From Mycolicibacterium peregrinum (GTDB lineage Bacteria; Actinomycetota; Actinomycetes; Mycobacteriales; Mycobacteriaceae), in contig NZ_LQPP01000015.1 in the NCBI RefSeq assembly GCF_002102345.1, positions 186,001 to 250,000 of the forward strand: 64,000 nt of DNA. Direction: 5' to 3'. The position numbers and the translations under genes were made by a program. Within the stretch, counting starts at the first letter, position 1; every line of letters starts with the position of its first letter. Below are positions 41,807 through 51,845 of this stretch, in pieces. A model generated the notes under the pieces. The model was not told the origin of the DNA, searched no databases, and worked only from the letters and a program-made list of their open reading frames with translations.

Positions 41807-42742
41807 TCAACCCCAGGCGGCGACGACCTCCGCGACGGGGCGCCCGGCAGCCAGCGCGGCCATCAACAGAACCCGCGCCTGCGGTGGACGCAGGGAAGGG
41901 ATCACGGTGGCGCCGGCGTCGACCAACTGCCGGCCGGGTCCGTACTGCGCGACCACCGGACCGTCGGGAACCCGGGTCGACACCGCGATCGCGACACCGT
42001 CGCGGCAATGCCGGTGCACCGCGTCGATCAGCGCGGTTCCCGCATTGCCCGAGCCCATCGCCTGGAGCACGACCGCGCGTGCCCCGGCCTCGACGCAGGC
42101 GTCCAGGGCGGTCGAGTCAGCTCCCGGATACGCGGCGACGATGTCGACTCGTGGTGCTGTCGCTGCGGACAACTCGCCGAGAAACGGGCGGCGTTTGGTC
42201 GGGGGCAACCCGGTGAAGGCGTTCAACTCGTCGGTGTGACGCTTGCGAAGCCCCAGCGGTTGCCACACGGTCCCGGCGAAGCTCACGACCACCCCGAGAT
42301 CCCGGGCCTGCGGGCTGGCCGCGACGGTGATGGCGTGCTGCAGGTTGGCCGGGCCGTCGGCATCGGGTGCGTCGGCGCTGCGCTGCGACCCGGTCAGTAC
42401 CACCGGCACGGCTCCGCCGTAGGTGAGGTCGAGCCACAGCGCGGTTTCTTCCAGACTGTCGGTTCCGTGCGTGATGACGACGCCGTCGGCCCGGGCCGCT
42501 GCGGCACCGACTGCCGCCCGGATCACGTCCCAGTCCGCAGGTGTCAGCAGGGCGCTGTCGGTCGAGATCACGTCGATGATCTCGACGTCCGCGTCAACCG
42601 CCAGACCTGCTGTCAGGTCGGCCCCGGCACGCGTCGGACGCCGGATCCCGGTGTCGTCGGTGCTGGTCGAGATGGTGCCGCCGGTGGTGATCACGACGAC
42701 GCGGCGGCGCGGGGCCACAGCTCCTGTCACGGTCTCCGTCAC
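41807..42742 (-). CDS. ansA: L-asparaginase, type I-like
   Basis: Hydrolyses asparagine to aspartate and ammonia. 311 residues from GTG 42742. The two catalytic-Thr motifs are present: [12 protein letters not shown] at the N-terminus and [13 protein letters not shown] (about residue 90-102); the later GSGNAG loop is also typical. Matches AnsA (Rv1538c) in position, divergent from lspA. The longer frame starting upstream of GTG 42742 has no family match and overlaps the lspA start. No signal peptide, so cytoplasmic. Confidence 0.92.
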   Translation of the reverse strand: MTETVTGAVAPRRRVVVITTGGTISTSTDDTGIRRPTRAGADLTAGLAVDADVEIIDVISTDSALLTPADWDVIRAAVGAAAARADGVVITHGTDSLEETALWLDLTYGGAVPVVLTGSQRSADAPDADGPANLQHAITVAASPQARDLGVVVSFAGTVWQPLGLRKRHTDELNAFTGLPPTKRRPFLGELSAATAPRVDIVAAYPGADSTALDACVEAGARAVVLQAMGSGNAGTALIDAVHRHCRDGVAIAVSTRVPDGPVVAQYGPGRQLVDAGATVIPSLRPPQARVLLMAALAAGRPVAEVVAAWG

Positions 42743-42749
42743 GGTCCAG

Positions 42750-42769
42750 ATTGTCCCGCAATTGTCCCG
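42750..42769. repeat. Direct repeat ATTGTCCCG x2 between ansA and lspA
   Basis: ATTGTCCCG at 42750-42758 and 42761-42769, an 11-bp period, close to one DNA turn. It lies in the 53-bp divergent gap and could be a regulator site for either gene. Confidence 0.4.
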
Positions 42770-42795
42770 GCTCGACTGTTTGGGATGATGGGGGA

Positions 42796-43497
42796 GTGAC
42801 TGATGAAACGTCAGGCCCGGTAGAGCCGGTGACCGACGCAACCGGGGATGCGAAACCATCCCCTGTAACCGCTGCTCCGCCCCGGCGGCGGCTGCGTCTG
42901 CTGCTCACCGTCGCCGCGGTCGTGCTGTTCATCGACGTGGTGACCAAGGTGCTCGCGGTGCGCCTGCTGACGCCCGGACAACCGGTGTCGATCATCGGTG
43001 ACACCGTGACCTGGACGCTGGTACGCAACTCCGGCGCGGCGTTCTCGATGGCAACCGGATACACCTGGGTGTTGACGCTCATCGCGACCGGAGTGGTGAT
43101 CGGAATCGTCTGGATGGGCCGCCGGCTGGTCTCTCCGTGGTGGGCGATCGGTCTCGGGATGATCCTGGGCGGTGCGACGGGAAACCTGATCGACCGCTTC
43201 TTCCGTGCCCCCGGACCGCTCCGTGGTCACGTGGTGGACTTCTTCTCCGTCGGCTGGTGGCCGGTGTTCAACGTGGCCGATCCGGCGGTGGTCGGCGGCG
43301 CGATCCTGTTGGTGGCGCTCTCGTTGTTCGGGTTCGACTTCGACACGGTCGGGCGCCGGCGCCTGAACGACGATAAAACGGCCGACGACAAAACGGCCGA
43401 AGATGATCAGGCCGACAAGGCCGATGACGCCGATCCCGAGCCTTCGTCCGGAGACGACGAGTCGAGCGCGGTCGGGCGCCAGGCCGAGACGTCATAG
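42796..43497 (+). CDS. lspA: Lipoprotein signal peptidase (signal peptidase II)
   Basis: Cleaves the signal peptide of diacylated prolipoproteins. 233 residues from GTG 42796. Four membrane helices lie between about residues 35 and 185; the catalytic aspartates are Asp133 (NLIDRF) and Asp162 (FNVADPAVV). Both tails are long: a Pro/Ala-rich N-terminus and a very acidic C-terminus with repeated DDKTA, the second being a species-variable feature. Its stop overlaps the GTG start of the pseudouridine synthase by one base. Confidence 0.95.
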   Translation: MTDETSGPVEPVTDATGDAKPSPVTAAPPRRRLRLLLTVAAVVLFIDVVTKVLAVRLLTPGQPVSIIGDTVTWTLVRNSGAAFSMATGYTWVLTLIATGVVIGIVWMGRRLVSPWWAIGLGMILGGATGNLIDRFFRAPGPLRGHVVDFFSVGWWPVFNVADPAVVGGAILLVALSLFGFDFDTVGRRRLNDDKTADDKTAEDDQADKADDADPEPSSGDDESSAVGRQAETS

Positions 43498-44420
43498 TGA
43501 CCACCCGGTCGATGCCGGTGCCCGAGGGCCTGGCGGGAATGCGGGTCGACGCCGGCCTGGCCCGGCTACTTGGCCTGTCGCGTACCGCGGTGGCAGCCAT
43601 GGCCGAGGACGGCGGTGTCGATATCGACGGCGCGCCGGCAGCCAAGTCCGACAAGCTCGTCGCGGGGGCATGGCTGGAGGTTCGGCTTCCCGAAGCGCCG
43701 CCACCGGTCGAGAACACCCCGGTCGACATCGAGGGCATGGGCATCCTCTATTCGGATGACGACATCGTGGCCGTGGACAAACCGCCCGGCGTGGCCGCGC
43801 ACGCGACCGTGGGTTGGCACGGCCCGACGGTGCTGGGCGGGCTGGCCGCCGCCGGGTTCCGGATCAGCACCTCGGGCATCCACGAACGCCAGGGCATCGT
43901 GCACCGACTTGACGTCGGAACCTCCGGGGTCATGGTCGTGGCGTTGTCGGAGCGGGCGTACACCACGCTCAAGCGGGCGTTCAAGCAACGCACCGTGGAC
44001 AAGCGATACCACGCGCTGGTGCAGGGACACCCCGATCCGTCGAGCGGAACCATCGATGCCCCGATCGGGCGGCATCGTGGTCACGACTGGAAGTTCGCCG
44101 TGGTCGAGGGTGGACGCCACAGCATCACCCACTACGACACCCTGGAGGCGTTCCAGGCCGCCAGCCTGCTGGACGTCCACCTGGAGACCGGCCGCACACA
44201 TCAGATCCGCGTGCACTTCTCCGCGCTGCACCACCCGTGTTGCGGCGACATGACCTACGGTGCCGACCCGACGTTGGCGAAAAAGCTTGGGCTGGAACGT
44301 CAATGGTTGCATGCCCGGTCGCTGGCCTTCGCCCATCCGGCCGACGGCCGTCGCATCGAGATCACCAGTCCTTATCCAGCTGACCTGCAGGCCGCCCTCG
44401 ACGTTCTGCGCCGCCACTAA
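43497..44420 (+). CDS. rluD: RluA/RluD-family pseudouridine synthase
   Basis: 307 residues: N-terminal S4 domain (about residues 10-75), then the RluA catalytic domain with the catalytic Asp139 in [17 protein letters not shown] and the Cys-containing HPCCGD segment are also typical. It modifies uridines in 23S rRNA (RluD-type sites are the likely target, but this cannot be read from sequence). Coupled to lspA by a one-base stop/start overlap, the same pair as Rv1539-Rv1540. Confidence 0.92.
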   Translation: MTTRSMPVPEGLAGMRVDAGLARLLGLSRTAVAAMAEDGGVDIDGAPAAKSDKLVAGAWLEVRLPEAPPPVENTPVDIEGMGILYSDDDIVAVDKPPGVAAHATVGWHGPTVLGGLAAAGFRISTSGIHERQGIVHRLDVGTSGVMVVALSERAYTTLKRAFKQRTVDKRYHALVQGHPDPSSGTIDAPIGRHRGHDWKFAVVEGGRHSITHYDTLEAFQAASLLDVHLETGRTHQIRVHFSALHHPCCGDMTYGADPTLAKKLGLERQWLHARSLAFAHPADGRRIEITSPYPADLQAALDVLRRH

Positions 44421-44422
44421 CG

Positions 44423-45370
44423 GTGGGTGTGCAGGCACCTGCGCAGCAGACCGGCGCCACCCGCGCCGGGGTGCTCTACGGTGCGGGTGCCTATATCTGG
44501 TGGGGTTTGTGCCCCGGCTTCTTCCTGTTGTTGCTCCCGGCGGGAGCACCCGAGGTACTGGCCCACCGCATCGTGTGGAGCGCAGTGTTCCTGTTGCTCG
44601 TGCTCGCGGTGGCCCGGCGGCTCGGTGACCTCCGCAGGTTGACGCCGAAGACCTGGCTACAGCTGCTGGTTGCCGCCGCGTTGATCTCGGTCAACTGGGG
44701 GACCTACATCTATGCCGTGACCACCGGCCACGTCGTGGACGCGGCTCTCGGTTACTTCATCAATCCCCTGGTGAGCGTGCTGCTGGGGGTGCTGGTGTTC
44801 CGCGAACGGATCAGCCGATGGCAGGCGGTCGCCTTGGTGCTCGCACTCGTCGCAGTGGTGATCCTGACCGTCGAGCTGGGCGCTCCGCCCTACATCGCGG
44901 TCGTGCTCGCGTTGTCCTTCGGCGTGTACGGCCTGATCAAGAAAGTGGTGCAGGCCGACCCGCGGGTCAGTGTGGCCATAGAAACGTTGGTAGCCCTTCC
45001 CTTCGCGGCCAGTTACGTGATCACTCTCGAGGTGCTGGGCCGGGGAAACTTCCTCGACCACGGCCCCTGGCACGCGCTGCTGTTGTTGCTCGCCGGGCCC
45101 GTCACCGCAGTCCCGCTGCTGTTGTTCGCCGCGGCCGCACAGCGACTCCCGATGGTGACACTGGGCCTGTTGTTCTATCTCAACCCTGGGCTGCAGATGG
45201 CCTGGGGTGTCTTCATCGGCCACGAGCCGATGCCGTTGGGCCGGTGGATCGGGTTCACCCTGATCTGGGTGGCGTTGGTGATCATGACAGTCGGAGCGCT
45301 GCGCAAGAAGCAGGCCGAGGTTCCGTCCGACTTTGTCGATCAGGTGCAACCGGAATCGTCATCACGGTGA
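44423..45370 (+). CDS. rarD: EamA-family permease RarD
   Basis: A 315-residue ten-helix DMT/EamA transporter of the RarD subfamily: GAYIWWGLCPGFF at the N-terminus, AHRIVWSAVF, and LFYLNPGLQMAWGV near the C-terminus are characteristic. RarD was named for chloramphenicol phenotypes; the true substrate is unknown. GTG 44423 lies 3 bp after the rluD stop, so it may be the last gene of the lspA-rluD operon. The C-terminal 20 residues are polar. Confidence 0.87.
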   Translation: MGVQAPAQQTGATRAGVLYGAGAYIWWGLCPGFFLLLLPAGAPEVLAHRIVWSAVFLLLVLAVARRLGDLRRLTPKTWLQLLVAAALISVNWGTYIYAVTTGHVVDAALGYFINPLVSVLLGVLVFRERISRWQAVALVLALVAVVILTVELGAPPYIAVVLALSFGVYGLIKKVVQADPRVSVAIETLVALPFAASYVITLEVLGRGNFLDHGPWHALLLLLAGPVTAVPLLLFAAAAQRLPMVTLGLLFYLNPGLQMAWGVFIGHEPMPLGRWIGFTLIWVALVIMTVGALRKKQAEVPSDFVDQVQPESSSR

Positions 45371-45400
45371 CAGGCTGAAGACCGACACCGGGAGGACACC

Positions 45401-45778
45401 GTGCAGTACTGCCTACTCATGCATTATCAGGAGGGTCCGGAGGCGGGCCTGAGCGACGAGGACATGGAACCGGCGCGGGCAGCGTTCGCCCGCTATGCCG
45501 ACGATCTCGACGCGGCCGGAGTGCTCATCGGGACACAGGTACTCCAGTCGGCGTCAGCCTCCACGACCTACACCGCACGCACCGGCGCCGCCGAGATCCA
45601 GGACGGCCCGTTCGCCGACACCAGGGAACGCTTGGGCGGCGTGTTCGTGATCGACGTGCCCGATCTGGATGCGGCATTGGCGTGGGCGGCGAAATGCCCT
45701 GCCGCGGCGTGGGGTTCGATCGAGATCAGACCCGTCGCTGTGACCTATCGCAGTGGCCAGGGCTGGTACGAGCCCTGA
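45401..45778 (+). CDS. DGPF/YCII-related protein
   Basis: 125 residues with the YCII/DGPF fold: start MQYCLLMHYQEGPEA and the name-giving DGPF in AEIQDGPFADT (about residues 66-71). Small cytoplasmic ferredoxin-like fold, probably a dimer. DGPF proteins are encoded next to ECF42-type sigma factors, and one follows directly. GGAGGACACC precedes GTG 45401. Enzymatic role, if any, unknown. Confidence 0.85.
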   Translation: MQYCLLMHYQEGPEAGLSDEDMEPARAAFARYADDLDAAGVLIGTQVLQSASASTTYTARTGAAEIQDGPFADTRERLGGVFVIDVPDLDAALAWAAKCPAAAWGSIEIRPVAVTYRSGQGWYEP

Positions 45779-47010
45779 ACACACCCGTCTCGGCGCGCCT
45801 GGCGCAGGTGGTCGGCCGGTCCTACGGCCGACTGCTTGCGCTGCTGGCCGCCCAGAGCCGCGACATCGCCGCGGCCGAGGACGCCTTGGCCGACGCGCTC
45901 GAACGCGCCATGCAACGGTGGCCACGCGACGGCGTTCCGGACAACCCCGAGGCGTGGTTGGTGACCGTGGCGCGAAATCGGCTGCGGGACATGTGGAAAT
46001 CACCCGTCTACCGGCTCACCGGGCCATGGACCGAGGGTCACGACGTCGCCTGGGAGATGGCGGACCCCGCGGCGATTCCCGACCGTCGGCTCGAACTCAT
46101 GCTGGTGTGCGCCCACCCGGCCATCGCCGCCGACATCCGTACCCCGTTGATGCTGCAGACGGTTCTGGGGGTGGACGCCGCCGCCATCGCCTCGGCCTTC
46201 GCGGTTGCCCCGGCAACCATGGCGCAACGACTGGTGCGGGCCAAGAAGCGCATTCGGGACACCGGGATCCCGTTCGCCATGCCGGAGCGTGCCGACCTCG
46301 ATGCGCGGCTACCCGAGGTACTCGAAGCGGTTTACGGCGCCTACTCGATCGACTGGCTGTCCGTCCCGCACGCGCCGGCAATCGAATCGCTGTCTTCCGA
46401 GGCCCTGCACCTGGCCATGGTGCTCGTCGAGCTGTTGCCCGACGAGCCCGAGGCTCTTGGCCTGGCCGCACTGATGTGTCTGTGCGAGGCACGCCGTCCC
46501 GCGCGCGTCGACTCGGACGGCAACTTCGTGGCGTTGGACGATCAGAGCCGAGACCGGTGGGACGGCGAGCTGCGCGCGCGGGGGGAACGACTGCTTGCCC
46601 GTGCACACGGCTTCGCGCGTCCGGGCCGGTTCCAGTACGAGGCGGCGATTCAATCGGCGCATTGCGCCCCCGACGTCGACCGGCATGCGCTGCGCAAGTT
46701 GTATCGGGCGCTGATGCGGTTCGGGCCGTCACTGGGAGCGGCTGTGGCCCTGGCGGCCCTGGACGGCGAAATCGACGGTGCTGACGCCGGACTACGCGCC
46801 CTCGACACGATCACCGACCACTCGGCCGGCGCGTTTCAGCCGGCGTGGGTCACGCGCGGGCATCTTCTCGCCGAGGCGGGCCGGGTCGACGAGGCGGCCG
46901 CGGCATACCGCCGTGCCATCGAACTGACCGCCGACGATGCGGTGCGGACCTACCTGGCCGGACGGCTGACGGGGCTCCGATCGACCGGCCAGACCGGACC
47001 GGGGTCGTGA
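45682..47010 (+). CDS. ECF sigma factor with C-terminal extension (ECF42 type)
   Basis: An RNA polymerase sigma factor with regions 2 (about residues 45-110; DALERAMQRWP, NPEAWLVTVARNRLRD) and 4 (QTVLGVDAAAIASAFAV), then a 200-residue C-terminal part with helical repeats that is typical of ECF42 factors. That extension replaces an anti-sigma factor in regulation. The gene overlaps the DGPF gene; no ATG, GTG or TTG exists near the expected N-terminus around 45755-45790, so I give the most upstream ATG (45682). Other in-frame starts are ATG 45694 and GTG 45709. All overlap the DGPF gene by about 70-100 bp. Confidence 0.85.
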   Translation: MGGEMPCRGVGFDRDQTRRCDLSQWPGLVRALNTPVSARLAQVVGRSYGRLLALLAAQSRDIAAAEDALADALERAMQRWPRDGVPDNPEAWLVTVARNRLRDMWKSPVYRLTGPWTEGHDVAWEMADPAAIPDRRLELMLVCAHPAIAADIRTPLMLQTVLGVDAAAIASAFAVAPATMAQRLVRAKKRIRDTGIPFAMPERADLDARLPEVLEAVYGAYSIDWLSVPHAPAIESLSSEALHLAMVLVELLPDEPEALGLAALMCLCEARRPARVDSDGNFVALDDQSRDRWDGELRARGERLLARAHGFARPGRFQYEAAIQSAHCAPDVDRHALRKLYRALMRFGPSLGAAVALAALDGEIDGADAGLRALDTITDHSAGAFQPAWVTRGHLLAEAGRVDEAAAAYRRAIELTADDAVRTYLAGRLTGLRSTGQTGPGS

Positions 47011-47042
47011 CCCATCTGGAAGACTATTTGCGAACGCATCTT

Positions 47043-47071
47043 TTGACCTGATTCTGGCAATGTCATAGTGT
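47043..47071 (+). promoter_or_regulatory. Promoter of the TetR gene (leaderless)
   Basis: -35 TTGACC (47043-47048), 17-bp spacer, -10 TAGTGT (47066-47071), then seven bases to ATG 47079. Spacing is ideal for a transcript starting at the A of the start codon. Confidence 0.6.
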
Positions 47072-47078
47072 TTGCTGA

Positions 47079-47723
47079 ATGACTGTGCGAAGCGGGCCTC
47101 GGGCCGCTCGTCGGCCCGGTAGGCCGGTTGGCGCCGACGCTGCGCAAACCCGTGAACGCATCCTGCACGCGGCCTATGAAGTCATCAACGAACGCGGCTA
47201 CGCGGCGGCGACATTCCAGGAGATCGCGAACCGCAGTGGTCTGAGCCGCCCGACCCTCAACTACTACTTCGCCAGTCGCGAAGAGCTCTACAGCGCACTG
47301 CTCCAACAGGCGCACGACGTCGTCGTCTCGTGCATTCGCGTGGCGAAACAGCATGAAGGAACGTTGGATCGGTTGCATGCCTACATCGATGCGGTGGTGG
47401 AGGTGTGGCATCGGGACCAGGCGGTGGTCGGGTTCCTGGCCAATGCGCGGCTTGAGGCCTACCGGCATCCGGACCTGCCCGCCGCCACCGTCGCGGCCAC
47501 CCGCGGGTTCCTCGGCGAGGTGGTCACCGAGGCGATCGCCCGACGCGAGTTGCCCCCGCACACCGAGCCGGCGACCCTGGTCGAACTGCTGTACGCGATG
47601 ATGTGGGGAGTGGGTGCCTACAGTGGTTGGCAGGGCCGGCCGGTTGATGTGCCGGCGATAGCCAAGCAACTGCACCAGGTGATCGGAAACGGGTTGCTGT
47701 CGATCGCTGATCGTGATCGCTGA
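47079..47723 (+). CDS. TetR-family regulator
   Basis: 214 residues: TetR HTH at about residues 27-73 (FQEIANRSGLSRPTLNYYFASREELY), then a helical ligand domain with YAMMWGVGAYSGWQG near the end. The basic N-terminal extension (about 20 residues, [13 protein letters not shown]) is common in mycobacterial TetRs. A promoter placed for leaderless expression ends seven bases before the start. The target is not obvious; dnaE1 lies 70 bp downstream on the same strand and probably has its own promoter (TAGACT at 47779). Confidence 0.9.
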   Translation: MTVRSGPRAARRPGRPVGADAAQTRERILHAAYEVINERGYAAATFQEIANRSGLSRPTLNYYFASREELYSALLQQAHDVVVSCIRVAKQHEGTLDRLHAYIDAVVEVWHRDQAVVGFLANARLEAYRHPDLPAATVAATRGFLGEVVTEAIARRELPPHTEPATLVELLYAMMWGVGAYSGWQGRPVDVPAIAKQLHQVIGNGLLSIADRDR

Positions 47724-47793
47724 AACCTCGGCGCAGACACGCCTGGCGACACGCCCGGAGGGTGTCGGTGGTCGGCAATAGACTGGCCACCCT

Positions 47794-50700
47794 ATGAGCG
47801 GTTCATCTTCGGGGTCCTTCGTACACCTGCACAACCACACCGAGTACTCGATGCTGGACGGGGCTGCGAAGATCACGCCGATGCTGGCCGAGGCCCAGCG
47901 GCTCGGCATGCCGGCGATCGGTATGACCGACCACGGCAACATGTTCGGCGCCAGTGAGTTCTACAACTCGGCAACCAAGGCCGGCATCAAACCGATCATC
48001 GGCATCGAGGCCTACATCGCGCCGGCTTCGCGGTTCGACACCAAACGGGTCCAGTGGGGTGACCCGAGCCAGAAGAGCGACGACGTGTCGGGTAGCGGCG
48101 CCTACACCCACATGACCATGGTCGCCGAGAACGCCACCGGCCTACGCAACCTCTTCAAGTTGTCCTCGCTGGCGTCGTTCGAAGGTCAGCTCGGCAAGTG
48201 GTCGCGCATGGATGCCGAGATCATCGCCGAGCATGCCGAGGGCATCATCGCGACCACCGGTTGCCCTTCCGGTGAGGTGCAGACCCGGCTCCGGCTCGGC
48301 CACCGCCAGGAGGCGCTGGAGGCGGCTGCCAAATGGCGCGAGATCTTCGGCCCCGACAACTTTTTCCTGGAGTTGATGGACCACGGCCTCGACATCGAGC
48401 GCCGGGTCCGTGAAGGCCTGCTGGAGATCGGGCAGAAGCTCAACATTCCGCCGCTGGCCACCAACGACTGCCACTACGTGACGCGTGAGGCCTCGCAGAA
48501 CCACGAGGCCCTGCTGTGCATTCAGACCGGCAAGACCCTGTCGGACCCGAACCGATTCAAGTTCGACGGCGACGGCTACTTCCTCAAATCGGCCGAAGAG
48601 ATGCGGGCCCTGTGGGATTCGCAGGTTCCGGGAGCGTGTGATTCCACGGTCCTGATCGGCGAGCGGGTGCAGTCCTATGCCGACGTGTGGGCGCCCACCG
48701 ACCGCATGCCGGTGTTCCCGGTGCCCGACGGCCACGACCAGGCCTCGTGGCTGACGCACGAGGTGACGGAAGGGCTGAACCGGCGGTTCCGTGGAGGTGC
48801 CGTACCCGCCGAGTACACCGACCGTGCCGCCTACGAGATCAAGGTCATCTGCGACAAGGGTTTCCCGTCGTACTTCCTGATCGTGGCCGACCTGATCAAC
48901 TACGCCCGTTCGGTCGGTATCCGCGTGGGGCCCGGCCGTGGATCGGCCGCGGGATCGCTCGTGGCGTACGCGATGGGCATCACCAACATCGACCCGATCC
49001 CGCACGGCCTGCTGTTCGAGCGGTTCCTCAACCCGGAACGACCCTCCGCACCTGATATCGACATCGACTTCGACGACCGCCGCCGCGGCGAGATGCTGCG
49101 GTATGCGGCCAACAAGTGGGGCAGCGACCGGGTTGCGCAGGTCATCACCTTCGGCACCATCAAAACCAAGGCGGCGCTGAAGGACTCGGCCCGCGTGCAT
49201 TACGGCCAACCTGGTTTCGCGATCGCCGACCGCATCACCAAGGCGCTGCCGCCGCCGATCATGGCCAAAGACATCCCGGTGTCGGGGATCACCGATCCCA
49301 ACCATGAGCGGTACAAGGAAGCCGCAGAGGTCCGCGCCCTGATCGACACCGATCCGGATGTACGGACCATCTTCGAGACGGCGCGCGGCCTGGAGGGCCT
49401 GGTCCGTAACGCGGGTGTGCACGCCTGCGCGGTGATCATGAGTTCCGAGCCGCTGGTCGACGCGATCCCGCTGTGGAAGCGGCCGCAGGACGGCGCCATC
49501 ATCACCGGCTGGGACTATCCGTCGTGCGAGGCGATCGGCCTGCTGAAGATGGACTTCCTGGGCCTGCGGAACCTGACGATCATCGGCGACTGCATCGAGA
49601 ACATCAAAGCCAACCGCGGTATCGATCTCGACCTCGACACGTTGCCTTTCGATGATCCGGCCGCGTATGAACTCCTGGGCCGCGGCGACACCCTTGGCGT
49701 GTTCCAGCTCGACGGCAGTGCCATGCGTGACCTGCTCCGCCGGATGCAGCCCACCGGGTTCAACGACATCGTGGCGGTGCTCGCGCTGTACCGCCCCGGC
49801 CCGATGGGCATGAACGCCCACAACGACTACGCGGACCGTAAGAACGGCCGCCAGGCCATCAAGCCCATCCATCCTGAGCTCGAAGAGCCGCTCAAGGAGA
49901 TCCTCGCCGAGACCTACGGCCTGATCGTCTACCAAGAGCAGATCATGTTCATCGCCCAGAAGGTCGCCTCCTACACCATGGGTAAGGCCGATGCGCTCCG
50001 TAAGGCCATGGGTAAGAAGAAGCTCGAGGTGCTCGAGGCCGAATACAAGGGCTTCAAGGAGGGCATGACCGCCAACGGGTTCTCCGAGGCGGCGGTGAAA
50101 GCCCTGTGGGACACCATCCTTCCGTTCGCCGGGTACGCGTTCAACAAGTCGCACGCGGCCGGCTACGGCCTGGTGTCCTACTGGACGGCCTACCTCAAGG
50201 CGAACTATCCCGCCGAGTACATGGCCGGTCTGCTCACCTCGGTCGGTGACGACAAGGACAAGGCAGCGGTCTACCTGGCCGACTGCCGTCGACTCGGCAT
50301 CACGGTCCTGCCGCCCGACGTCAACGAGTCGGTGCAGAACTTTGCCTCGGTGGGCGACGACATCCGGTTCGGGCTGGGGGCCATCCGCAACGTCGGCGCG
50401 AATGTCGTTGCGTCGCTGATCAGTACCCGTACCGAGAAGGGCAAGTACGCCGACTTCTCCGACTACCTCAACAAGATCGACATCGCGGCCTGCAACAAGA
50501 AGGTCACCGAGTCGTTGGTGAAGGCGGGTGCGTTCGATTCGCTCGGCCACCCCCGCAAGGGGCTCTTCCTGGTGCACACCGACGCCGTCGACTCGGTGCT
50601 CGGCACCAAGAAGGCCGAGGCGATGGGCCAGTTCGACCTGTTCGGCGGTGCCGACGACGGCGGCGGCACGGATGCGGTGTTCACCATCCGCGTGCCCGAG

Positions 50701-51342
50701 GAGGAGTGGGAGGACAAACACAAGCTGGCACTCGAACGCGAGATGCTGGGGCTGTACGTGTCCGGCCATCCGCTCAACGGAGTTGCCCACCTGCTGGCCA
50801 ACCAGGTCGACACCCAGATTCCCGCGATTCTCGACGGCGATGTCGCCAACGATGCGCAGGTGGTGGTCGGTGGCATCCTGGCCTCGGTCAACCGTCGCGT
50901 GAACAAGAATGGCTTGCCTTGGGCGTCAGCCCAATTGGAAGATCTCACCGGTGGTATCGAGGTGCTGTTCTTCCCGCAGACCTATTCACTGTTCGGTCAT
51001 GAGATCGCTGACGACGTGGTGGTACTGGTCAAGGCGAAGGTGGCTGCCCGGGATGACCGGATCTCGCTGATCGCCCACGAACTGGTGGTACCCGACTTCA
51101 GCAGCGCCCAGGCCGACCGGCCGCTGGCGGTGAGCCTGCCGACCCGGCAGTGCACCATCGACAAGGTCAGTGCGCTCAAGCAGGTGCTGGCCAACCATCC
51201 CGGCACGTCTCAGGTGCATCTGCGGCTGATCAGCGGCGAACGGATCACCACGCTGGAACTGGATCAGTCGCTGCGGGTGACGCCGTCCTCGGCGCTGATG
51301 GGCGACCTGAAGGCGTTGCTCGGGCCGGGTTGCCTGGGCTGA
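47794..51342 (+). CDS. dnaE1: DNA polymerase III alpha subunit
   Basis: Replicative polymerase, 1182 residues. N-terminal PHP domain ([13 protein letters not shown] at residues 10-22; active in 3'-5' proofreading in mycobacteria), palm with catalytic Asp423 and Asp425 (PDIDIDF), the fingers and beta-binding domains, clamp motif QFDLF (946-950), then OB and tail domains. All metal-binding residues I can place are intact. Matches DnaE1 (Rv1547) rather than the mutasome DnaE2. TAGACT at 47779-47784 is a likely -10 with a very short leader. The 3' end overlaps the convergent PPOX gene. Confidence 0.97.
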   Translation: MSGSSSGSFVHLHNHTEYSMLDGAAKITPMLAEAQRLGMPAIGMTDHGNMFGASEFYNSATKAGIKPIIGIEAYIAPASRFDTKRVQWGDPSQKSDDVSGSGAYTHMTMVAENATGLRNLFKLSSLASFEGQLGKWSRMDAEIIAEHAEGIIATTGCPSGEVQTRLRLGHRQEALEAAAKWREIFGPDNFFLELMDHGLDIERRVREGLLEIGQKLNIPPLATNDCHYVTREASQNHEALLCIQTGKTLSDPNRFKFDGDGYFLKSAEEMRALWDSQVPGACDSTVLIGERVQSYADVWAPTDRMPVFPVPDGHDQASWLTHEVTEGLNRRFRGGAVPAEYTDRAAYEIKVICDKGFPSYFLIVADLINYARSVGIRVGPGRGSAAGSLVAYAMGITNIDPIPHGLLFERFLNPERPSAPDIDIDFDDRRRGEMLRYAANKWGSDRVAQVITFGTIKTKAALKDSARVHYGQPGFAIADRITKALPPPIMAKDIPVSGITDPNHERYKEAAEVRALIDTDPDVRTIFETARGLEGLVRNAGVHACAVIMSSEPLVDAIPLWKRPQDGAIITGWDYPSCEAIGLLKMDFLGLRNLTIIGDCIENIKANRGIDLDLDTLPFDDPAAYELLGRGDTLGVFQLDGSAMRDLLRRMQPTGFNDIVAVLALYRPGPMGMNAHNDYADRKNGRQAIKPIHPELEEPLKEILAETYGLIVYQEQIMFIAQKVASYTMGKADALRKAMGKKKLEVLEAEYKGFKEGMTANGFSEAAVKALWDTILPFAGYAFNKSHAAGYGLVSYWTAYLKANYPAEYMAGLLTSVGDDKDKAAVYLADCRRLGITVLPPDVNESVQNFASVGDDIRFGLGAIRNVGANVVASLISTRTEKGKYADFSDYLNKIDIAACNKKVTESLVKAGAFDSLGHPRKGLFLVHTDAVDSVLGTKKAEAMGQFDLFGGADDGGGTDAVFTIRVPEEEWEDKHKLALEREMLGLYVSGHPLNGVAHLLANQVDTQIPAILDGDVANDAQVVVGGILASVNRRVNKNGLPWASAQLEDLTGGIEVLFFPQTYSLFGHEIADDVVVLVKAKVAARDDRISLIAHELVVPDFSSAQADRPLAVSLPTRQCTIDKVSALKQVLANHPGTSQVHLRLISGERITTLELDQSLRVTPSSALMGDLKALLGPGCLG

Positions 51343-51791
51343 CCGTCCAGGTCGATCTTCACGATCGCGCTGTCGGGCCACAGTGCCCGATCCCGCGCGC
51401 GCCGTAGTTTTTCCGGCAACGGAAGGTTGCTGTGCACATTGGTGACTCCGGGGATCTTCAGTAGGGGCATGATGTTCCACTGCCAGCCGTAGCGCCGGTG
51501 CAGCGCACGGTTCGCCTCCTCGGCGTCCTCACCGCCCAGGACCGTGGCCCGGCCGGTCAGCCAGGTGGTGCCCGTGATCCGGCCCCGGTGATCGCAGATC
51601 ACCAGTTCGACGTCGGGCCGCGCCGTGATTCTGCGGGTCTTCGGGCCGATCTTGGTGCGGAACAACGCCGTTCGGCCGTCGAGCACGAACCAGATCGGGG
51701 TGTCTGCTGCGGTGCCGTCGCGGCGAAAGCTGCGCAGCAGCGCGTATCGGGAGTGACTCAGGGTCTCCAACGTGGAGTCGGTGTGTGGCAT
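51264..51791 (-). CDS. PPOX-class (F420/FMN split-barrel) oxidoreductase
   Basis: 175 residues from ATG 51791. Split-barrel fold of the pyridoxamine-phosphate-oxidase/F420 class: [23 protein letters not shown] strand region, [13 protein letters not shown] cofactor-binding segment and [10 protein letters not shown]. The likely conserved end is near VKIDLDGQP; the last 20 or so residues read through the 3' end of dnaE1 in the opposite strand. The gene is divergent from a MerR regulator across a 22-bp palindrome and seems to be its target. An alternative TTG start at 51803 would overlap the promoter. Confidence 0.85.
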   Translation of the reverse strand: MPHTDSTLETLSHSRYALLRSFRRDGTAADTPIWFVLDGRTALFRTKIGPKTRRITARPDVELVICDHRGRITGTTWLTGRATVLGGEDAEEANRALHRRYGWQWNIMPLLKIPGVTNVHSNLPLPEKLRRARDRALWPDSAIVKIDLDGQPRQPGPSNAFRSPISAEDGVTRSD

Positions 51792-51804
51792 GTAACCAGT
51801 CAAC

Positions 51805-51826
51805 GACTTAGAGTTGACTCTAAGTC
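51805..51826. promoter_or_regulatory. MerR operator in divergent promoter
   Basis: A perfect palindrome with 10-bp arms GACTTAGAGT and ACTCTAAGTC separated by TG. On the minus strand TTGACT and a second TTGACT flank it as -35/-10 with a 19-bp spacer, the over-long spacing typical of MerR-activated promoters. ATG 51791 follows six bases later. Confidence 0.7.
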
Positions 51827-51845
51827 AAGCGCAGTAGGAGGGCAG

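Noticed and set aside
48142..50790. 882-residue open frame antisense to dnaE1
   Set aside because: Mirror of a strongly conserved gene in high-GC DNA; low-complexity composition (Val/Gly/Arg/His rich) and no known family.
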